Assembly (NCBI RefSeq): GCF_014203275.1 | Contig: NZ_JACHIP010000004.1 | Location: 248,001-312,000, forward strand | Length of the DNA: 64,000 bases | Reading direction: 5' to 3' | Source of the DNA: Granulicella aggregans | GTDB taxonomy: Bacteria; Acidobacteriota; Terriglobia; Terriglobales; Acidobacteriaceae | In this document: one piece after another, positions 1 to 8,603 of the stretch | How positions within the stretch are numbered: position 1 is the stretch's first letter | Layout: each line of letters opens with the position of its first letter | Notes under the pieces: model-generated | What the model was told of the DNA's origin: nothing | Databases searched by the model: none | What the model saw: only the letters and a program-made list of their open reading frames with translations | Translations under genes and position numbers: made by a program

Positions 1-418
1 ATACGCCAGCGGCGTCCAGAACCTGCTCGAGCGGGATCAGACCTTCGGACTTGAGTCCGATGTCGACAACAACGTGCTTGTCGGTGATCTTCACGACCGT
101 ACCGGTCACGATCACTTCTTCGGTCGTCAGGTTGGCAGCAGCAGCCGTCTCAGCAGCCTGCTCGCGATCGAAGTTGGCCAGGGCGGCAGCAAAGTCTGCT
201 GCGTCGTAGTCTGGTTCTTCGCTCGTTGCGGACTCTTCACCGGCTGCGAGGGTGGCTACTGTGCCATGGGTCTCGGTGGCTTCGGCGTGCTGGGCTGGGT
301 TAGGGGTGGATTCAAGTGACAGGTCGGTATGCTCGACTGTCGTTTCGGGCGAGAGGAGTTCGATTTCAGTGCTCAGGGGTTTGCCTTCGTTGTAGTCAGA
401 ATTATGGTCGTCTACCAT
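1..418 (-). CDS. rpsA: 30S ribosomal protein S1, N-terminal part (cut by left edge)
   Basis: Ribosomal protein S1 sits on the 30S subunit, binds mRNA and helps translation start. The reverse strand opens with ATG at 418 (GGAG 11 bases upstream) and reads 139 codons to the window edge without a stop. The first 100 or so residues are an acidic, Ala/Glu-rich leader; the chain then enters the first S1 OB-fold motif, with VTGTVVKITDKHVVVDIG followed by KSEGLIPLEQ. The long acidic leader is longer than in E. coli S1 and is the reason the start region looks unlike the family. The repeated S1 domains lie outside the window. Identification rests on this one S1 motif plus the leader, so it is good but not complete. 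Confidence 0.85.
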   Translation of the reverse strand, partial: MVDDHNSDYNEGKPLSTEIELLSPETTVEHTDLSLESTPNPAQHAEATETHGTVATLAAGEESATSEEPDYDAADFAAALANFDREQAAETAAAANLTTEEVIVTGTVVKITDKHVVVDIGLKSEGLIPLEQVLDAAGV

Positions 419-791
419 GATGATGCGCACTCCGGGGTCCAAGATTCAAGCTCTGCGATCCCGGAACAAGGCCCATCGGTGGAGTTCCCGATAAGAAGGG
501 CTGCTTGATATGATTCCGGGTTCAGATATGTCAATCGGAGAGTGGACATGTCTTGCAGAGGGGCTGCCTGCACTTGGATCCCACACGCGGTAGCTCAATC
601 AAAAGCATATGCCCCTGATTCGTGGTAGTCAACCGGATACGCTGCGCCGGTGATGCAAATAGGGCGGTTAATCGCTGGCTTGCGGGTAGAAGAAGCATAT
701 TTTGATGCGGGTTTCACAAAACCCGGCATGGATGGGGGGAGCCGGGCTGCTGGGAACGATTCCCGGCTATTGGCTGCTGTAACCTTCTTTT
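419..791. other. intergenic region between divergent rpsA and HIT gene
   Basis: These 373 bases separate two divergent genes and should carry both promoters and the rpsA leader. I see no credible reading frame or RNA gene. One small stem-loop is visible at 708-725 (CGGGTTT/AAACCCG with a 4-base loop), 67 bases before the HIT start. It has no U-run, so it is not an intrinsic terminator. Promoter elements could not be assigned with confidence. Confidence 0.5.
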
Positions 792-1358
792 ATGGATCGT
801 CTCTGGACTCCGTGGCGTTATAGCTATGTTAGCCGCGCCGAAAAAGGCCTTCGCAAGGGCGTACCTGTCGAGCTCGACGCCTGGGTGGGCGACCATGCGT
901 GCGTCTTCTGCAATATGATCGCCGCAGTCGAGTTTGCGATCGCTTCAGGGATGGAGGCAAAACAGGCCGAGCAGGCGGCGCACGTCGTCCACCGAGGCAG
1001 CTTCTGCTATATATGCCTGAATGCCTACCCTTATTCGACCGGCCATGTGATGGTGGTTCCCTATCGGCATACGGATTCGCTGGCGGCTCTGGAATCTGCC
1101 GAGGCCGGGGAGATGATGGCGCTGGCGCAGTCGATCGAGAGGTGCCTGCGTGCGGTCTATCGGCCGGATGGGCTGAACTTTGGGTTGAATTTGGGGGAGG
1201 CCGCTGGGGCGGGGGTCGCCAATCATATTCATCTGCATGGGCTTCCGCGGTGGAGTGGGGATACTAACTTCATGACGGTGCTAAGTGAGACGCGGGTGTT
1301 GCCGGAGAGCCTGGATGTGACCTGGGAGAGGTTGCGGGAGGCGTTCGGGGAGGCATGA
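792..1358 (+). CDS. HIT family nucleotide hydrolase/transferase
   Basis: A histidine-triad protein of 188 residues. It begins MDRLWTPWRY, an opening shared by the Ap4A-phosphorylase-like branch of the HIT family, which cleaves dinucleoside polyphosphates or nucleotidyl conjugates in the cytoplasm. A CVFC pair at about residues 38-41 resembles the zinc-binding cysteines of that branch. The triad is HIHLHGLPRW near residue 145, matching H-x-H-x-H-x-x; the fourth family histidine is replaced by Gly-Leu in the usual branch pattern, so the exact reaction is uncertain. No strong ribosome binding site precedes the ATG. It stands alone, divergent from rpsA and followed by an intergenic repeat. Confidence 0.85.
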   Translation: MDRLWTPWRYSYVSRAEKGLRKGVPVELDAWVGDHACVFCNMIAAVEFAIASGMEAKQAEQAAHVVHRGSFCYICLNAYPYSTGHVMVVPYRHTDSLAALESAEAGEMMALAQSIERCLRAVYRPDGLNFGLNLGEAAGAGVANHIHLHGLPRWSGDTNFMTVLSETRVLPESLDVTWERLREAFGEA

Positions 1359-1452
1359 AGCGCCGTGAATGCAGAGAAGTCTCCTCGGCGGGCCGTCCTT
1401 TAGGAGCATGCGACTTCGAGCGGAAAGCCGGAAGTCGTCGGTGGTCCGGCTC

Positions 1453-1510
1453 CGGGGCTAAAGCCCCGTTGAACGTGGCGCAGTTACCGCAGGCTGAAGC
1501 CCGCTGCTAC
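1453..1510. repeat. intergenic palindromic repeat (GGGGCTAAAGCCCC type)
   Basis: A near-perfect palindrome CGGGGCTAAAGCCCCG at 1453-1468 is followed by GGCTGAAGCCCGCTGCTAC. It lies between the convergent HIT gene and the NTF2-like gene. Sequences of this look occur repeatedly between acidobacterial genes as known to me; only one copy is seen in this window. It could fold as a terminator-like hairpin but lacks a T-run. Confidence 0.55.
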
Positions 1511-1573
1511 TCCGCTACATTTGGCTGCTTCTCGGCTATATTCCGCTGCCGTTCGCGGCCGGTGTTCGAAGGC

Positions 1574-2179
1574 CTAGTCGGTTGGGCCGCCGCGTTCGCC
1601 CTTGTTGGGCACGTGGGTGACTTCGAAGTTGGTGATCTTCCAGGAGCCGTCGGGGTAGCGCTTGTAGATGCGCGTGTAGCGAAAAAGTCCCTGAAGCGGC
1701 CGTCCGTCGTTGGTGCCTTCGAGCTGGGCAAGCGATGTGACGATTCCAACGCGTCCGAGGAGCTTGATTTTCACATCCGAGACGTCGATTTTGGTTAGCA
1801 CAAGGGTGCGTTTCTGCAGGCGTTCGAGCTGCTGGGTCTTGTTGTTCAGCTGCCCATTGTTGGAGATGCCGAAGTAGTCTTCGGCCAGCAACTTGTCCAT
1901 GGTGGCGACGTCGCCAGCGAGTTGAGCGGTCCGCCATTGCTGCTCGACCAATTCAATCTCGCGCTTGTAGTCGCGCTTGTGTTCTTTGTGGGCGTTCTGC
2001 GCGTGGGCGATGCCTGCAATGCCGAGGACTGCGACCGCCAGCAGCAGTATCGCGAGTACACGCTTAGTTCCGTGATCGATCGATCTGGCGATTGACCTGG
2101 TGATTGACCTGGCGATTTCCACGGGGGCTCTGTCCTGTTTCAGTCGACCCCACACTTCGACGGAAGTTTCAAGAGACAT
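1574..2179 (-). CDS. secreted or anchored NTF2-like (DUF4440) protein
   Basis: A 201-residue protein with an N-terminal hydrophobic segment at about residues 41-60 ending in AHAQ, which looks like a signal peptide or anchor preceded by an unusually long basic leader. The C-terminal 120 residues have the NTF2/SnoaL-like pattern of the DUF4440 family: helix EQQWRTAQLAGD, then MDKLLAEDYFGISNNG and a closing strand WKITNFEVTHVP. Family members are small cone-shaped domains that bind or convert diverse small molecules; no specific role can be given. The leader contains a 12-base tandem repeat (about 2089-2112) coding for repeated Arg-Ser-Ile, so the true start may lie further in. It follows the small monooxygenase gene on the same strand after 85 bases. 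Confidence 0.65.
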   Translation of the reverse strand: MSLETSVEVWGRLKQDRAPVEIARSITRSIARSIDHGTKRVLAILLLAVAVLGIAGIAHAQNAHKEHKRDYKREIELVEQQWRTAQLAGDVATMDKLLAEDYFGISNNGQLNNKTQQLERLQKRTLVLTKIDVSDVKIKLLGRVGIVTSLAQLEGTNDGRPLQGLFRYTRIYKRYPDGSWKITNFEVTHVPNKGERGGPTD

Positions 2180-2264
2180 AACGTATCCGGATCGTAGCCC
2201 TATCCCAGTCAGGTAGTCAAAGCCGCTTCCCTGATCGATGGCCAGGATGTCGTTTTGACGCAGC

Positions 2265-2552
2265 TCAGACTATAGCGGTAAGGTTTTCGATCTGCCGCTC
2301 CAGCATCAACTGGTAGAAACCGCCGATTGCGTACTGGTGAAAGTGCGGGGTGTTGCGGTGGAACTCGAGCGCTTCATCGTTTCTGTACTGCTCGTAGATG
2401 AGGACGGTAGTCGAGTCCGCTTCGAGGAAGTGGGCGACGTAGTTGACGCAGCCGGGCTCCTGGCGCGAAGCCAGAGTAAGGGCGCGAAGCTGCTCGGTTA
2501 CCTGTTCGTGATGCTCTTGATCGAAACGCAGCCGGACTGTGAAGCTCACCAT
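2265..2552 (-). CDS. antibiotic biosynthesis monooxygenase (ABM/YgiN) domain protein
   Basis: A single-domain protein of 95 residues of the ABM fold, a dimeric ferredoxin-like barrel found in quinol monooxygenases such as YgiN. Visible family marks are the opening strand MVSFTVRLRF, the SRQEPGCVNY turn, the strand YEQYRNDEALEFH and HFHQY. Such enzymes oxidise quinols or aromatic compounds without metal or flavin, but many members are uncharacterised and substrate cannot be read from sequence. AGAGGA sits 6 bases before the ATG, a strong ribosome binding site. The gene follows purA on the same strand after 22 bases, so the two are probably co-transcribed. Confidence 0.85.
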   Translation of the reverse strand: MVSFTVRLRFDQEHHEQVTEQLRALTLASRQEPGCVNYVAHFLEADSTTVLIYEQYRNDEALEFHRNTPHFHQYAIGGFYQLMLERQIENLTAIV

Positions 2553-2574
2553 AAAATTTCCTCTTATACCCGTC

Positions 2575-3885
2575 TTAGTTCCGGAGCAGCTCTTCGAACT
2601 CTGGCAGCACCATGGTCTGGTCGCGATCGGGGCCGGTTGAGACCATGCCGATCTTCGCGCCGGATTCCTTCTCTACGAAGCGAAGGTAATCCTGCGCGAG
2701 TTGTGGGAGTTTGTCGAACTCCGTGATGCCCTCGGTGGAGCAGTTCCATCCCTTGAGGGTCGTGTAGATGGGCTGAATGGACTCGAAGCCGCGCATGTCG
2801 GCGGGGATCACGTCGGTGATCTTGCCGTTGATCCTGTAGCCGGTGCAGACGGGGATCTCCGCGCACTCGTCCATGACGTCCATCTTGGTGACGACGAGCC
2901 ATTCCGTACCGTTGATCATGTTGGAATAGCGCAGCAGCGGAAGATCGAGCCATCCGCAGCGGCGGGGGCGACCAGTGACGGCGCCGTACTCCTGGCCGCG
3001 GGCGCGGAGCAGGTCGGCGGAGTTGTCGTGGATCTCGGTGGGGAACGGGCCTTCGCCGACGCGGGTCACGTAGGCCTTGGTGACACCGATGACGGTGCCG
3101 ATGCTGGTCGGGCCAACGCCGGTTCCGGTGACTGCGCCGCCTGCTGTCGCTGAGGAGCTGGTCACGAAGGGATAGGTTCCGTGATCGATGTCGAGCAGGG
3201 CTCCCTGAGCGCCTTCGAACATCACCTTCTCGCCATTCTTGAGGGCGTCGTTCAGCATGACGGCGGTGTCGGTGACGAAGGGCGCGATCTTTTCGGCGGC
3301 GCGGGCGTACTCCTCGTACATCGCCTTGGGGTCGAGCGGCTCGGTGCCAAAGAGCGCGTGGGCGATGGTGTTCTTCTCGAAGCAGGCGTTCTGGATGTGC
3401 GTGCGGAGCAGAGCGGAGTTCAGGAGGTCGACGACGCGGAGACCGCTGCGGTGCATCTTGTCTTCGTAGGCGGGACCGATGCCGCGGCTGGTGGTGCCGA
3501 TCTTCGTGCGGCCGGGAGCGTTCTCGGCGGCGAGCTCGATCATGCGGTGGTAAGGGAGAATCACCTGGGCGCGGTTGGAGACGAAGAGCTGCTCATCTAC
3601 TGGAAGGCCGGCGTCCTTGAGCTTCTTAACTTCATTGAGGAAGGCCATGGGGTCGAGGACGACACCGTTGCCGATGACGCCCTTGCACTCCGGCCGGAGG
3701 ACGCCGCAGGGGATGAGCTGCAGCACAAACTTTTTGCCCTTGATGATGACGGTGTGGCCCGCGTTGTGGCCACCGGCGTAGCGCGCCACGACGGAGAACT
3801 TCTCCGAGAGCACGTCGACGATCTTGCCTTTGCCTTCATCGCCCCATTGGGCACCAAGAATTACTGCTGATTTGCGCTGAGTCAC
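2575..3885 (-). CDS. purA: adenylosuccinate synthase
   Basis: Adenylosuccinate synthase joins IMP and aspartate using GTP, the first committed step from IMP to AMP in purine synthesis. The 436-residue length fits the family (about 430). The N-terminus carries the P-loop-like GAQWGDEGKGK with the catalytic Asp, then GGHNAGHT with the catalytic His, and later the IMP-site segment TTSRGIGPAYEDK. The C-terminal FPTEI and GRPRRCGWLDL motifs are also present. The start is a GTG at 3885 with GGAG about 11 bases upstream. It is the first gene of a likely operon with the ABM gene. Confidence 0.97.
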   Translation of the reverse strand: MTQRKSAVILGAQWGDEGKGKIVDVLSEKFSVVARYAGGHNAGHTVIIKGKKFVLQLIPCGVLRPECKGVIGNGVVLDPMAFLNEVKKLKDAGLPVDEQLFVSNRAQVILPYHRMIELAAENAPGRTKIGTTSRGIGPAYEDKMHRSGLRVVDLLNSALLRTHIQNACFEKNTIAHALFGTEPLDPKAMYEEYARAAEKIAPFVTDTAVMLNDALKNGEKVMFEGAQGALLDIDHGTYPFVTSSSATAGGAVTGTGVGPTSIGTVIGVTKAYVTRVGEGPFPTEIHDNSADLLRARGQEYGAVTGRPRRCGWLDLPLLRYSNMINGTEWLVVTKMDVMDECAEIPVCTGYRINGKITDVIPADMRGFESIQPIYTTLKGWNCSTEGITEFDKLPQLAQDYLRFVEKESGAKIGMVSTGPDRDQTMVLPEFEELLRN

Positions 3886-3972
3886 GAGAGGAATTGCTCC
3901 GGAGGGTAGGTGCGCGAGATAGTCTCAACGCCCATAGTTCATCTTATACTCACCGCTTGAGGGATATCCGGA

Positions 3973-4382
3973 ATGAACACGGCAATGGAGATGCATGACT
4001 CGGTTGTGCTGAAGTATGAGCGATTTCCAGATGGCACCGGCTTCATCCTCTTTCGCGCTGTCGTCTTCAGGTCGGATGGCAGACCTGCGATCGATACCGG
4101 CGTAAGCGGGTGGCAAGGCGTGAGAATGGCTTTCACGGAGATGGTTCTTGAGGCTCGATTCCAGACCACAAACCGTACGCCATTGACGGTCATCTGTCAG
4201 TCGATAGCGTGAAGGACGATGGATTGATTCCATTTCCCGCAGGGTACTCTGGGAAAGTGCGCCTCTCTATGGAGCTCAGCGACGAGTTCGCAACCACGAC
4301 CGTTCGTGCTTCGAGCATCTCGATAGAGGCTGAGGGCGAGTTCGAATTGGAACGTGAATGGCCTCCCACAACCGCTCATTAG
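3973..4382 (+). pseudogene. hypothetical protein gene with an apparent frameshift
   Basis: Two reading frames join into one plausible protein of about 136 residues. The first opens at ATG 3973 (GAGGG 9 bases upstream) and reads through GWQGVRMAFTEMVLE before sliding into low-quality sequence that stops at 4212. The next frame is open from 4152 to a TAG at 4380-4382 and reads GSIPDHKPYAIDG and later GKVRLSMELS, which look like genuine beta-rich protein. A single missing base near 4149-4153 would restore MVLEGSIPDH. This may be a real inactivating deletion, a programmed slip or a sequencing error; I do not recognise the family. It lies just upstream of the toxin-antitoxin pair on the same strand. 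Confidence 0.5.
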
Positions 4383-4429
4383 ACAGGCTGCCACACTTGC
4401 TCATGGCATAATGTCCATGAGAGGTTACT

Positions 4430-4840
4430 ATGGCTACTCAAACTGGCCTCAAGGATTACATCGGCGTCTCACCCGACTTGGGCTTTGCCTTTGCCGAGGC
4501 TGTCGAGAAGGGCATGCCGGTTGAGAGTCTCGATCTGCTTCGCGAGAGTGGCCTGACCTTCACCGAGATGGCCGCTGTTATCCCCCACCGCACGCTCAAG
4601 CATCGTAAGGCGCGAAACGAGAACCTCACCATTGAAGAGACCGAGCGGGTGCTTCGCTTCGCCAAGATTCTTGCTTTTTCAGAGAGGGTCTTCGGAAACC
4701 GCGAGAAGAGCCTTCGGTGGCTGCGTGGGAAGGACGATCGGCTGGGTGATCGAACGGCTCTTAGCCTGCTGAGGACTGAAGCCGGAGGCAAGGTCGTGGA
4801 GTCAATGCTCTGGCAGATCTCCGAAGGCATGTTTACCTGA
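4430..4840 (+). CDS. Xre/MbcA/ParS-type antitoxin (DUF2384)
   Basis: The antitoxin of a RES-Xre pair, 136 residues. The N-terminal half has the Xre-like helix-turn-helix seen in this family (LRESGLTFTEMAAVIPHRTL, about residues 37-56), which binds the pair's own promoter. The C-terminal half is the toxin-binding DUF2384 domain, with FGNREKSLRWLRGKDDRLGD and a closing WQISEGMF helix. Family knowledge: the antitoxin blocks the active site of the RES toxin and the complex represses the operon. The gene overlaps the toxin by one base (TGATG), a sign of translational coupling. The order antitoxin then toxin is usual. Confidence 0.85.
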   Translation: MATQTGLKDYIGVSPDLGFAFAEAVEKGMPVESLDLLRESGLTFTEMAAVIPHRTLKHRKARNENLTIEETERVLRFAKILAFSERVFGNREKSLRWLRGKDDRLGDRTALSLLRTEAGGKVVESMLWQISEGMFT

Positions 4841-5316
4841 TGCAAGCCCCCCTGGCGCTTTGGCGCATCAGCGAGTTCCCTGATCTTTCGGGAATTGGTG
4901 CCGAATTCGCCAGCGCTCGTTGGCACACTGTGGGTGAGGGCAAACGGATTGTCTATCTTGCCGAGCATCCAGCGGTGGCGCTGATTGAAGTGCTTGTCAA
5001 CCTCCGCAGTGATCCGGCCCTCTATCCCGAAGACTTTCAACTCATCAGAATCGCATCGGTCGACAGCATCGCCAGCATTGATCTCACGCCGGATCAGCTG
5101 TCGAGTATCGATCCAGACGTTACAGTTTCAACCCAGAGGATTGGAGATGCCTGGTTGGCAGACCGGTCGTCGGCATTGCTGCGTGTGCCTTCTATTCCTT
5201 CGCCGGAATCGTGGAACTACCTCTTGAATCCGCTTCATCCGGACGCGAACTCGCTGAAGATTGAATGGGCAAAGAGGATCACCTACGACCGGCGTCTGTT
5301 TCAATTGAGCAAGTAG
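4840..5316 (+). CDS. RES domain toxin (NAD+ degrading)
   Basis: A RES-domain toxin of 158 residues. Members such as MbcT act as NAD+ phosphorylases or hydrolases that deplete the cell of NAD+. The conserved polar residues are in place: Arg9 in LWRIS, Arg27 in SARWHT, Tyr39 in RIVYLAEHP, Glu50 in ALIEVLVN and the serines of DRSSALLRVPS near 110. The C-terminal end SWNYLLNPLHP is also typical. It overlaps the antitoxin stop by one base and ends only 9 bases before mutM, so the pair and mutM could share a transcript. Nothing suggests inactivation. Confidence 0.85.
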   Translation: MQAPLALWRISEFPDLSGIGAEFASARWHTVGEGKRIVYLAEHPAVALIEVLVNLRSDPALYPEDFQLIRIASVDSIASIDLTPDQLSSIDPDVTVSTQRIGDAWLADRSSALLRVPSIPSPESWNYLLNPLHPDANSLKIEWAKRITYDRRLFQLSK

Positions 5317-5325
5317 TGTTGATCT

Positions 5326-6141
5326 ATGCCTGAACTTCCCGAAGTCGAGACGGTTGCTAATGGTGTCCATGCCAGGGTGCATGGGCAGACCATTCTGTCG
5401 GTGTGGACGAGCAACAAGCCGCAGACGTTCAAGTCGCCGCCGCAGGAGATCGCCGAGGTGCTGACCGGCAGCCGGATTGAGCGGGTGCATCGGGTGGGGA
5501 AGACGATCGTTTGCGATCTTCGCAGGGCTGGCAAGAGGACGCAGTTTCTAGTGCACCTGGGGATGACTGGGCGGCTGCTGGTCTCAGAAGCTGAGGTGCC
5601 ACTGCCGCCGCACACGCACGCGGTATTGGGGCTGAGCGGCGGCAAGGAGCTGCGGTTTGTCGATGCGAGAAGGTTCGGGCGGCTCTCGGTGGCGAGTGAG
5701 GTTGAAGAGGGCTATACCGGCCCGGGCAAAGAGCCGCTGACGATTCCGCTGGAAGATTTCGTCGCGTTGTTTCGCGGGCGGAAAACTGCGATCAAGGCGG
5801 CTCTGCTGAACCAGTCATTGCTGCATGGGGTTGGGAATATCTATGCGGACGAGAGCCTGTTCCGGGCGGGGATCAGGCCGAAGCGGCAGGCGGGACGGCT
5901 GACTCGGGCGGAGCTTGCGCGGCTGCGGGAGGCGCTGGTCGCGGTGCTGACCCATGCGATCTCGCTGGGCGGATCTTCGGTGTCGGACTACGTGGATGCG
6001 GATGGCGTGCGTGGGTTCTTCCAGTTGGAGCACAAGGTTTACATGCGGACGGGGGAGCCCTGCCTGGTCTGCGGGGCTCCTATCAAGAAGATTGTGGTGG
6101 GTGGGCGGAGCACGCATTTCTGTGCGAACTGCCAGAAGTAG
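5326..6141 (+). CDS. mutM: formamidopyrimidine-DNA glycosylase
   Basis: MutM/Fpg removes oxidised purines such as 8-oxoguanine from DNA and nicks the site by beta,delta-elimination. The 271-residue protein begins MPELPEVE, giving the catalytic Pro2 and Glu3 after Met removal. The HhH-type helix region LLNQSLLHGVGNIYADE lies near residue 165, and the C-terminus has the zinc finger with CLVC and CANC pairs and the DNA-contacting GGRSTHF between them. All signature residues are intact. The stop codon at 6139-6141 touches the stop of the convergent oxidoreductase gene with no base between, leaving no room for separate terminators. Confidence 0.97.
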   Translation: MPELPEVETVANGVHARVHGQTILSVWTSNKPQTFKSPPQEIAEVLTGSRIERVHRVGKTIVCDLRRAGKRTQFLVHLGMTGRLLVSEAEVPLPPHTHAVLGLSGGKELRFVDARRFGRLSVASEVEEGYTGPGKEPLTIPLEDFVALFRGRKTAIKAALLNQSLLHGVGNIYADESLFRAGIRPKRQAGRLTRAELARLREALVAVLTHAISLGGSSVSDYVDADGVRGFFQLEHKVYMRTGEPCLVCGAPIKKIVVGGRSTHFCANCQK

Positions 6142-7119
6142 CTAGGTCAGGACGACGATCTTGCCGCCCGCCTTGTTCTCTTCCATGTAGCGGTGGGCTT
6201 CGACGATGTCGTCGAGGTGGAAGGTCTGGCCGATCTGGATGTGCAGGGTTCCGGCAGCGACCTGCGTTGCGAGATCGTCAAGCGGCGTGCGTAGAAAGTC
6301 CGACGATTCCCCGGCGTAGGAGGTGAGGCAGATCGAGGTGGGGATCGCCTCCATTGGGGCAAAGTCGTCGAAGGACCACTTGTTGCCGACGATGCCTGTC
6401 ATGCAGACGATGCCAGCTTCTTTGGTGCAGCGCAGGGAGTCCTTGAGCGTAGTTGTCCCGATCAGCTCGAGCACCTTGTCTACGCCTTCGGGCCAAAGCT
6501 GGCGGACCTGGCCTGCGATCGTTCCGTCGTCGATCAGGACGTCGGTTGCACCACTGGTCTTCAACAGGTCGGCGCGGGCGGGGTTGCGTGTCGTCGAGGC
6601 GACGAGCGCGCCGTGGTTCTTGGCGATGGCGGCTGCGGCGAGGCCAACTGAGGTGGTCCCGCCGCGGATCAGCAGGCGCTCGCCCTTCTGGAGGCGAAGC
6701 GAGCGGAAGAGCGAGCCCCATGCGGTTTGGAGCATCTCGGGCATGGCCCCGAGGATGCCCCAGAGAAGCGGCGTCTTGATCTCCTGGACTTGTTTCGCGG
6801 GGACGCAGGTGAACTCGGCGTAGCCGCCATCGAACTCGCGGCCAAGGCCGCCCATGGCGGTGGCGACGGTAGCACCCTTTGCGAACTCTCCGCCGGGGGC
6901 GCCTTCGACGAGGCCGACGGCTTCGATGCCGAGGACGCGTGGGAACTTCACATTGGGGGAGTGGCCCTGGCGGGTGAAGAGCTCGGAGCGGTTGAGGCCG
7001 AAGGCCTTGACGCGGATGAGGACTTCGCCCGGCTTCGGCGTGGGGATTGGGAGGCTCTCGATCTTGAGGACTTCAGGGCCGCCGGGCTGGCGGATGACTG
7101 CGGCTTTCATGGTGGGCAT
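6142..7119 (-). CDS. zinc-independent MDR family quinone oxidoreductase/alcohol dehydrogenase-like
   Basis: A medium-chain dehydrogenase/reductase of 325 residues in the quinone-oxidoreductase-like branch. It opens [15 protein letters not shown], has the catalytic-domain turn [13 protein letters not shown] and [10 protein letters not shown], and an NADPH-binding segment [19 protein letters not shown]. The four structural-zinc cysteines of zinc alcohol dehydrogenases are absent. Such enzymes reduce quinones or alpha,beta-unsaturated carbonyls with NADPH; the substrate is not readable. AAGGA stands 6 bases before the ATG at 7119. The NTF2-like gene lies 30 bases upstream on the same strand and a LysR regulator gene is divergent from both, suggesting one regulated unit. 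Confidence 0.85.
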   Translation of the reverse strand: MPTMKAAVIRQPGGPEVLKIESLPIPTPKPGEVLIRVKAFGLNRSELFTRQGHSPNVKFPRVLGIEAVGLVEGAPGGEFAKGATVATAMGGLGREFDGGYAEFTCVPAKQVQEIKTPLLWGILGAMPEMLQTAWGSLFRSLRLQKGERLLIRGGTTSVGLAAAAIAKNHGALVASTTRNPARADLLKTSGATDVLIDDGTIAGQVRQLWPEGVDKVLELIGTTTLKDSLRCTKEAGIVCMTGIVGNKWSFDDFAPMEAIPTSICLTSYAGESSDFLRTPLDDLATQVAAGTLHIQIGQTFHLDDIVEAHRYMEENKAGGKIVVLT

Positions 7120-7149
7120 AGCGGGTCCTTGAGGAGCTACGAGTTAAGG

Positions 7150-7548
7150 CTAAGAACGCGGGGGATTGGTGGTGGAGAAGCAGTAGCGCGCAATCTGCCA
7201 CGCGCCTTGATCCTTTTTGAAGACGAAGAGCTCCTGATTGGCTTCGATGCTGGTCTCGCCGGTTGCGTGGACCTTGACCGTCCCTGCTGAGTTGGTGCGG
7301 GCGATGGCCCAGTCGGGGGCCACCTGGATCACCTCGGCAATGGTGAAACTGACGGTGAGCTCGATCGCTTGGAATACGGCGTTGTAGGCGTGGCGGACTG
7401 CATCTGAGCCGACGCTGGAAGGAAAGTGCTGCGGCATGAAGACGCCATCGGACGCGTAGAGACTCATGACTGCTTCGGTGCTGGAGGCGTTGAGTGCGTC
7501 CTGGTACTTCAGAAGGACGCTGCTGATTCTTTCTTCTTCGTGATTCAA
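7150..7548 (-). CDS. SnoaL/NTF2-like (SgcJ/EcaC type) protein
   Basis: A small NTF2-fold protein. I start it at TTG 7548, because GGAG lies 5 bases upstream and the first family helix (HEEERISSVLLKYQDALN) begins there; an earlier TTG at 7587 lacks a binding site. The chain of 132 residues shows MSLYASDGVFMPQHFP, typical of the SgcJ/EcaC group, and ends with WQIARYCFSTT. Proteins of this type are often tied to oxidative chemistry, but the role is unknown. It is probably co-transcribed with the downstream oxidoreductase and is divergent from the LysR gene. Confidence 0.75.
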   Translation of the reverse strand: MNHEEERISSVLLKYQDALNASSTEAVMSLYASDGVFMPQHFPSSVGSDAVRHAYNAVFQAIELTVSFTIAEVIQVAPDWAIARTNSAGTVKVHATGETSIEANQELFVFKKDQGAWQIARYCFSTTNPPRS

Positions 7549-7663
7549 AGTGGCTCCGTTTAGCGGTGGGTGGGAGATGCAGATCAAACTGTAACGGCTT
7601 ACGCTTCGCGCCAGTAGGGGGATAAAACGAAAATTACTTTCCTGTATTTGGGATAATCACAGA

Positions 7664-8575
7664 ATGGCTGATTTGAACTCGCTGGTGATCTTCGCGCAGA
7701 TTGTGGAGGCGAACAGCTTCTCCGAGGCGGCGCGGCGGCTGAAGATGCCGACCTCCACGGTGAGCCGTCGCATTGCGGAGCTCGAGAACCAACTTGGCGT
7801 GCGGCTGCTCGATCGCTCCACGCGCAGACTGAGGCTGACTGATGTGGGATCGGAGGTGCTGGAGCATGCTCAGCGGGGGGCGCAGTTGAGCGAAGCGGTC
7901 TCCGATATCGCTTCGAATCACCTGGCGACGGTTGCCGGAACGCTGCGTATCTCAGCGCCGCCAAGTATTTCGGACTCGCTGCTTGCGCCGCTGATCAATG
8001 GATTTCAGGCGAGATATCCGGAGGTGAAGGTCCAGGTGTTGATCACGGAGAGACTGGTGGACCACATCGCGGATGGGATCGGTCTTGTCTTCCGGATCGG
8101 AGCGTTGCGGGACTCATCGCTGGTTGCCAGGAAGTTGCTTAGTTATCGGCACCAGTTGCTGGCTAGCCCTGAGTATCTGAAGGGGTGCCAGGCTCCGAAG
8201 ACGCCGAAGGATCTGCGCGGGCACCGGTTGCTGGCGTTCTCGCGTTGGAAGCCGGAGAACCGGTGGAGCTTCACGCATGTGAACGGGAAGGACAAGGAGA
8301 CGATCCACTTTCAGCCCTATCTTTCGATGAACGACTATGCGGGAGTCTTGCCGGCGATTCTTTCGGGGGTGGGGATTGGGGAGCTGCCGCCGGTGTTTCA
8401 GCCGGGGCTTTCGCGCAAGAGCGATTTGGTGGAGGTGATGCCGAAGTGGAGGTTTTCCACGTTCGATCTGTGGCTATTGCACCTGGGTAACCGGCATGTG
8501 CCCCGGGCGGTTCGGGTGTTCAAGGAGTTCGCGGCGGAGGTTACGCCTACGCTGTTTTCGAAGCTGCCGAGTTGA
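7664..8575 (+). CDS. LysR family transcriptional regulator
   Basis: A 303-residue LysR regulator. The N-terminal winged helix-turn-helix (residues 1-60) reads SFSEAARRLKMPTSTVSRRI and LGVRLLDRSTRRLRLT, matching the DNA-binding motif. The rest is a periplasmic-binding-protein-like effector domain, with GTLRISAPPSISDSLLAPLI at its start. The LLDRSTRRLRLT form places it near the group of LysR regulators that control adjacent oxidoreductases. It is divergent from the NTF2-like and MDR oxidoreductase genes with 115 bases between starts, so those two genes are the natural target. The ligand is unknown. Confidence 0.92.
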   Translation: MADLNSLVIFAQIVEANSFSEAARRLKMPTSTVSRRIAELENQLGVRLLDRSTRRLRLTDVGSEVLEHAQRGAQLSEAVSDIASNHLATVAGTLRISAPPSISDSLLAPLINGFQARYPEVKVQVLITERLVDHIADGIGLVFRIGALRDSSLVARKLLSYRHQLLASPEYLKGCQAPKTPKDLRGHRLLAFSRWKPENRWSFTHVNGKDKETIHFQPYLSMNDYAGVLPAILSGVGIGELPPVFQPGLSRKSDLVEVMPKWRFSTFDLWLLHLGNRHVPRAVRVFKEFAAEVTPTLFSKLPS

Positions 8576-8603
8576 GGGTGGCGAGCAGAGCGACAGCAAG
8601 AAC

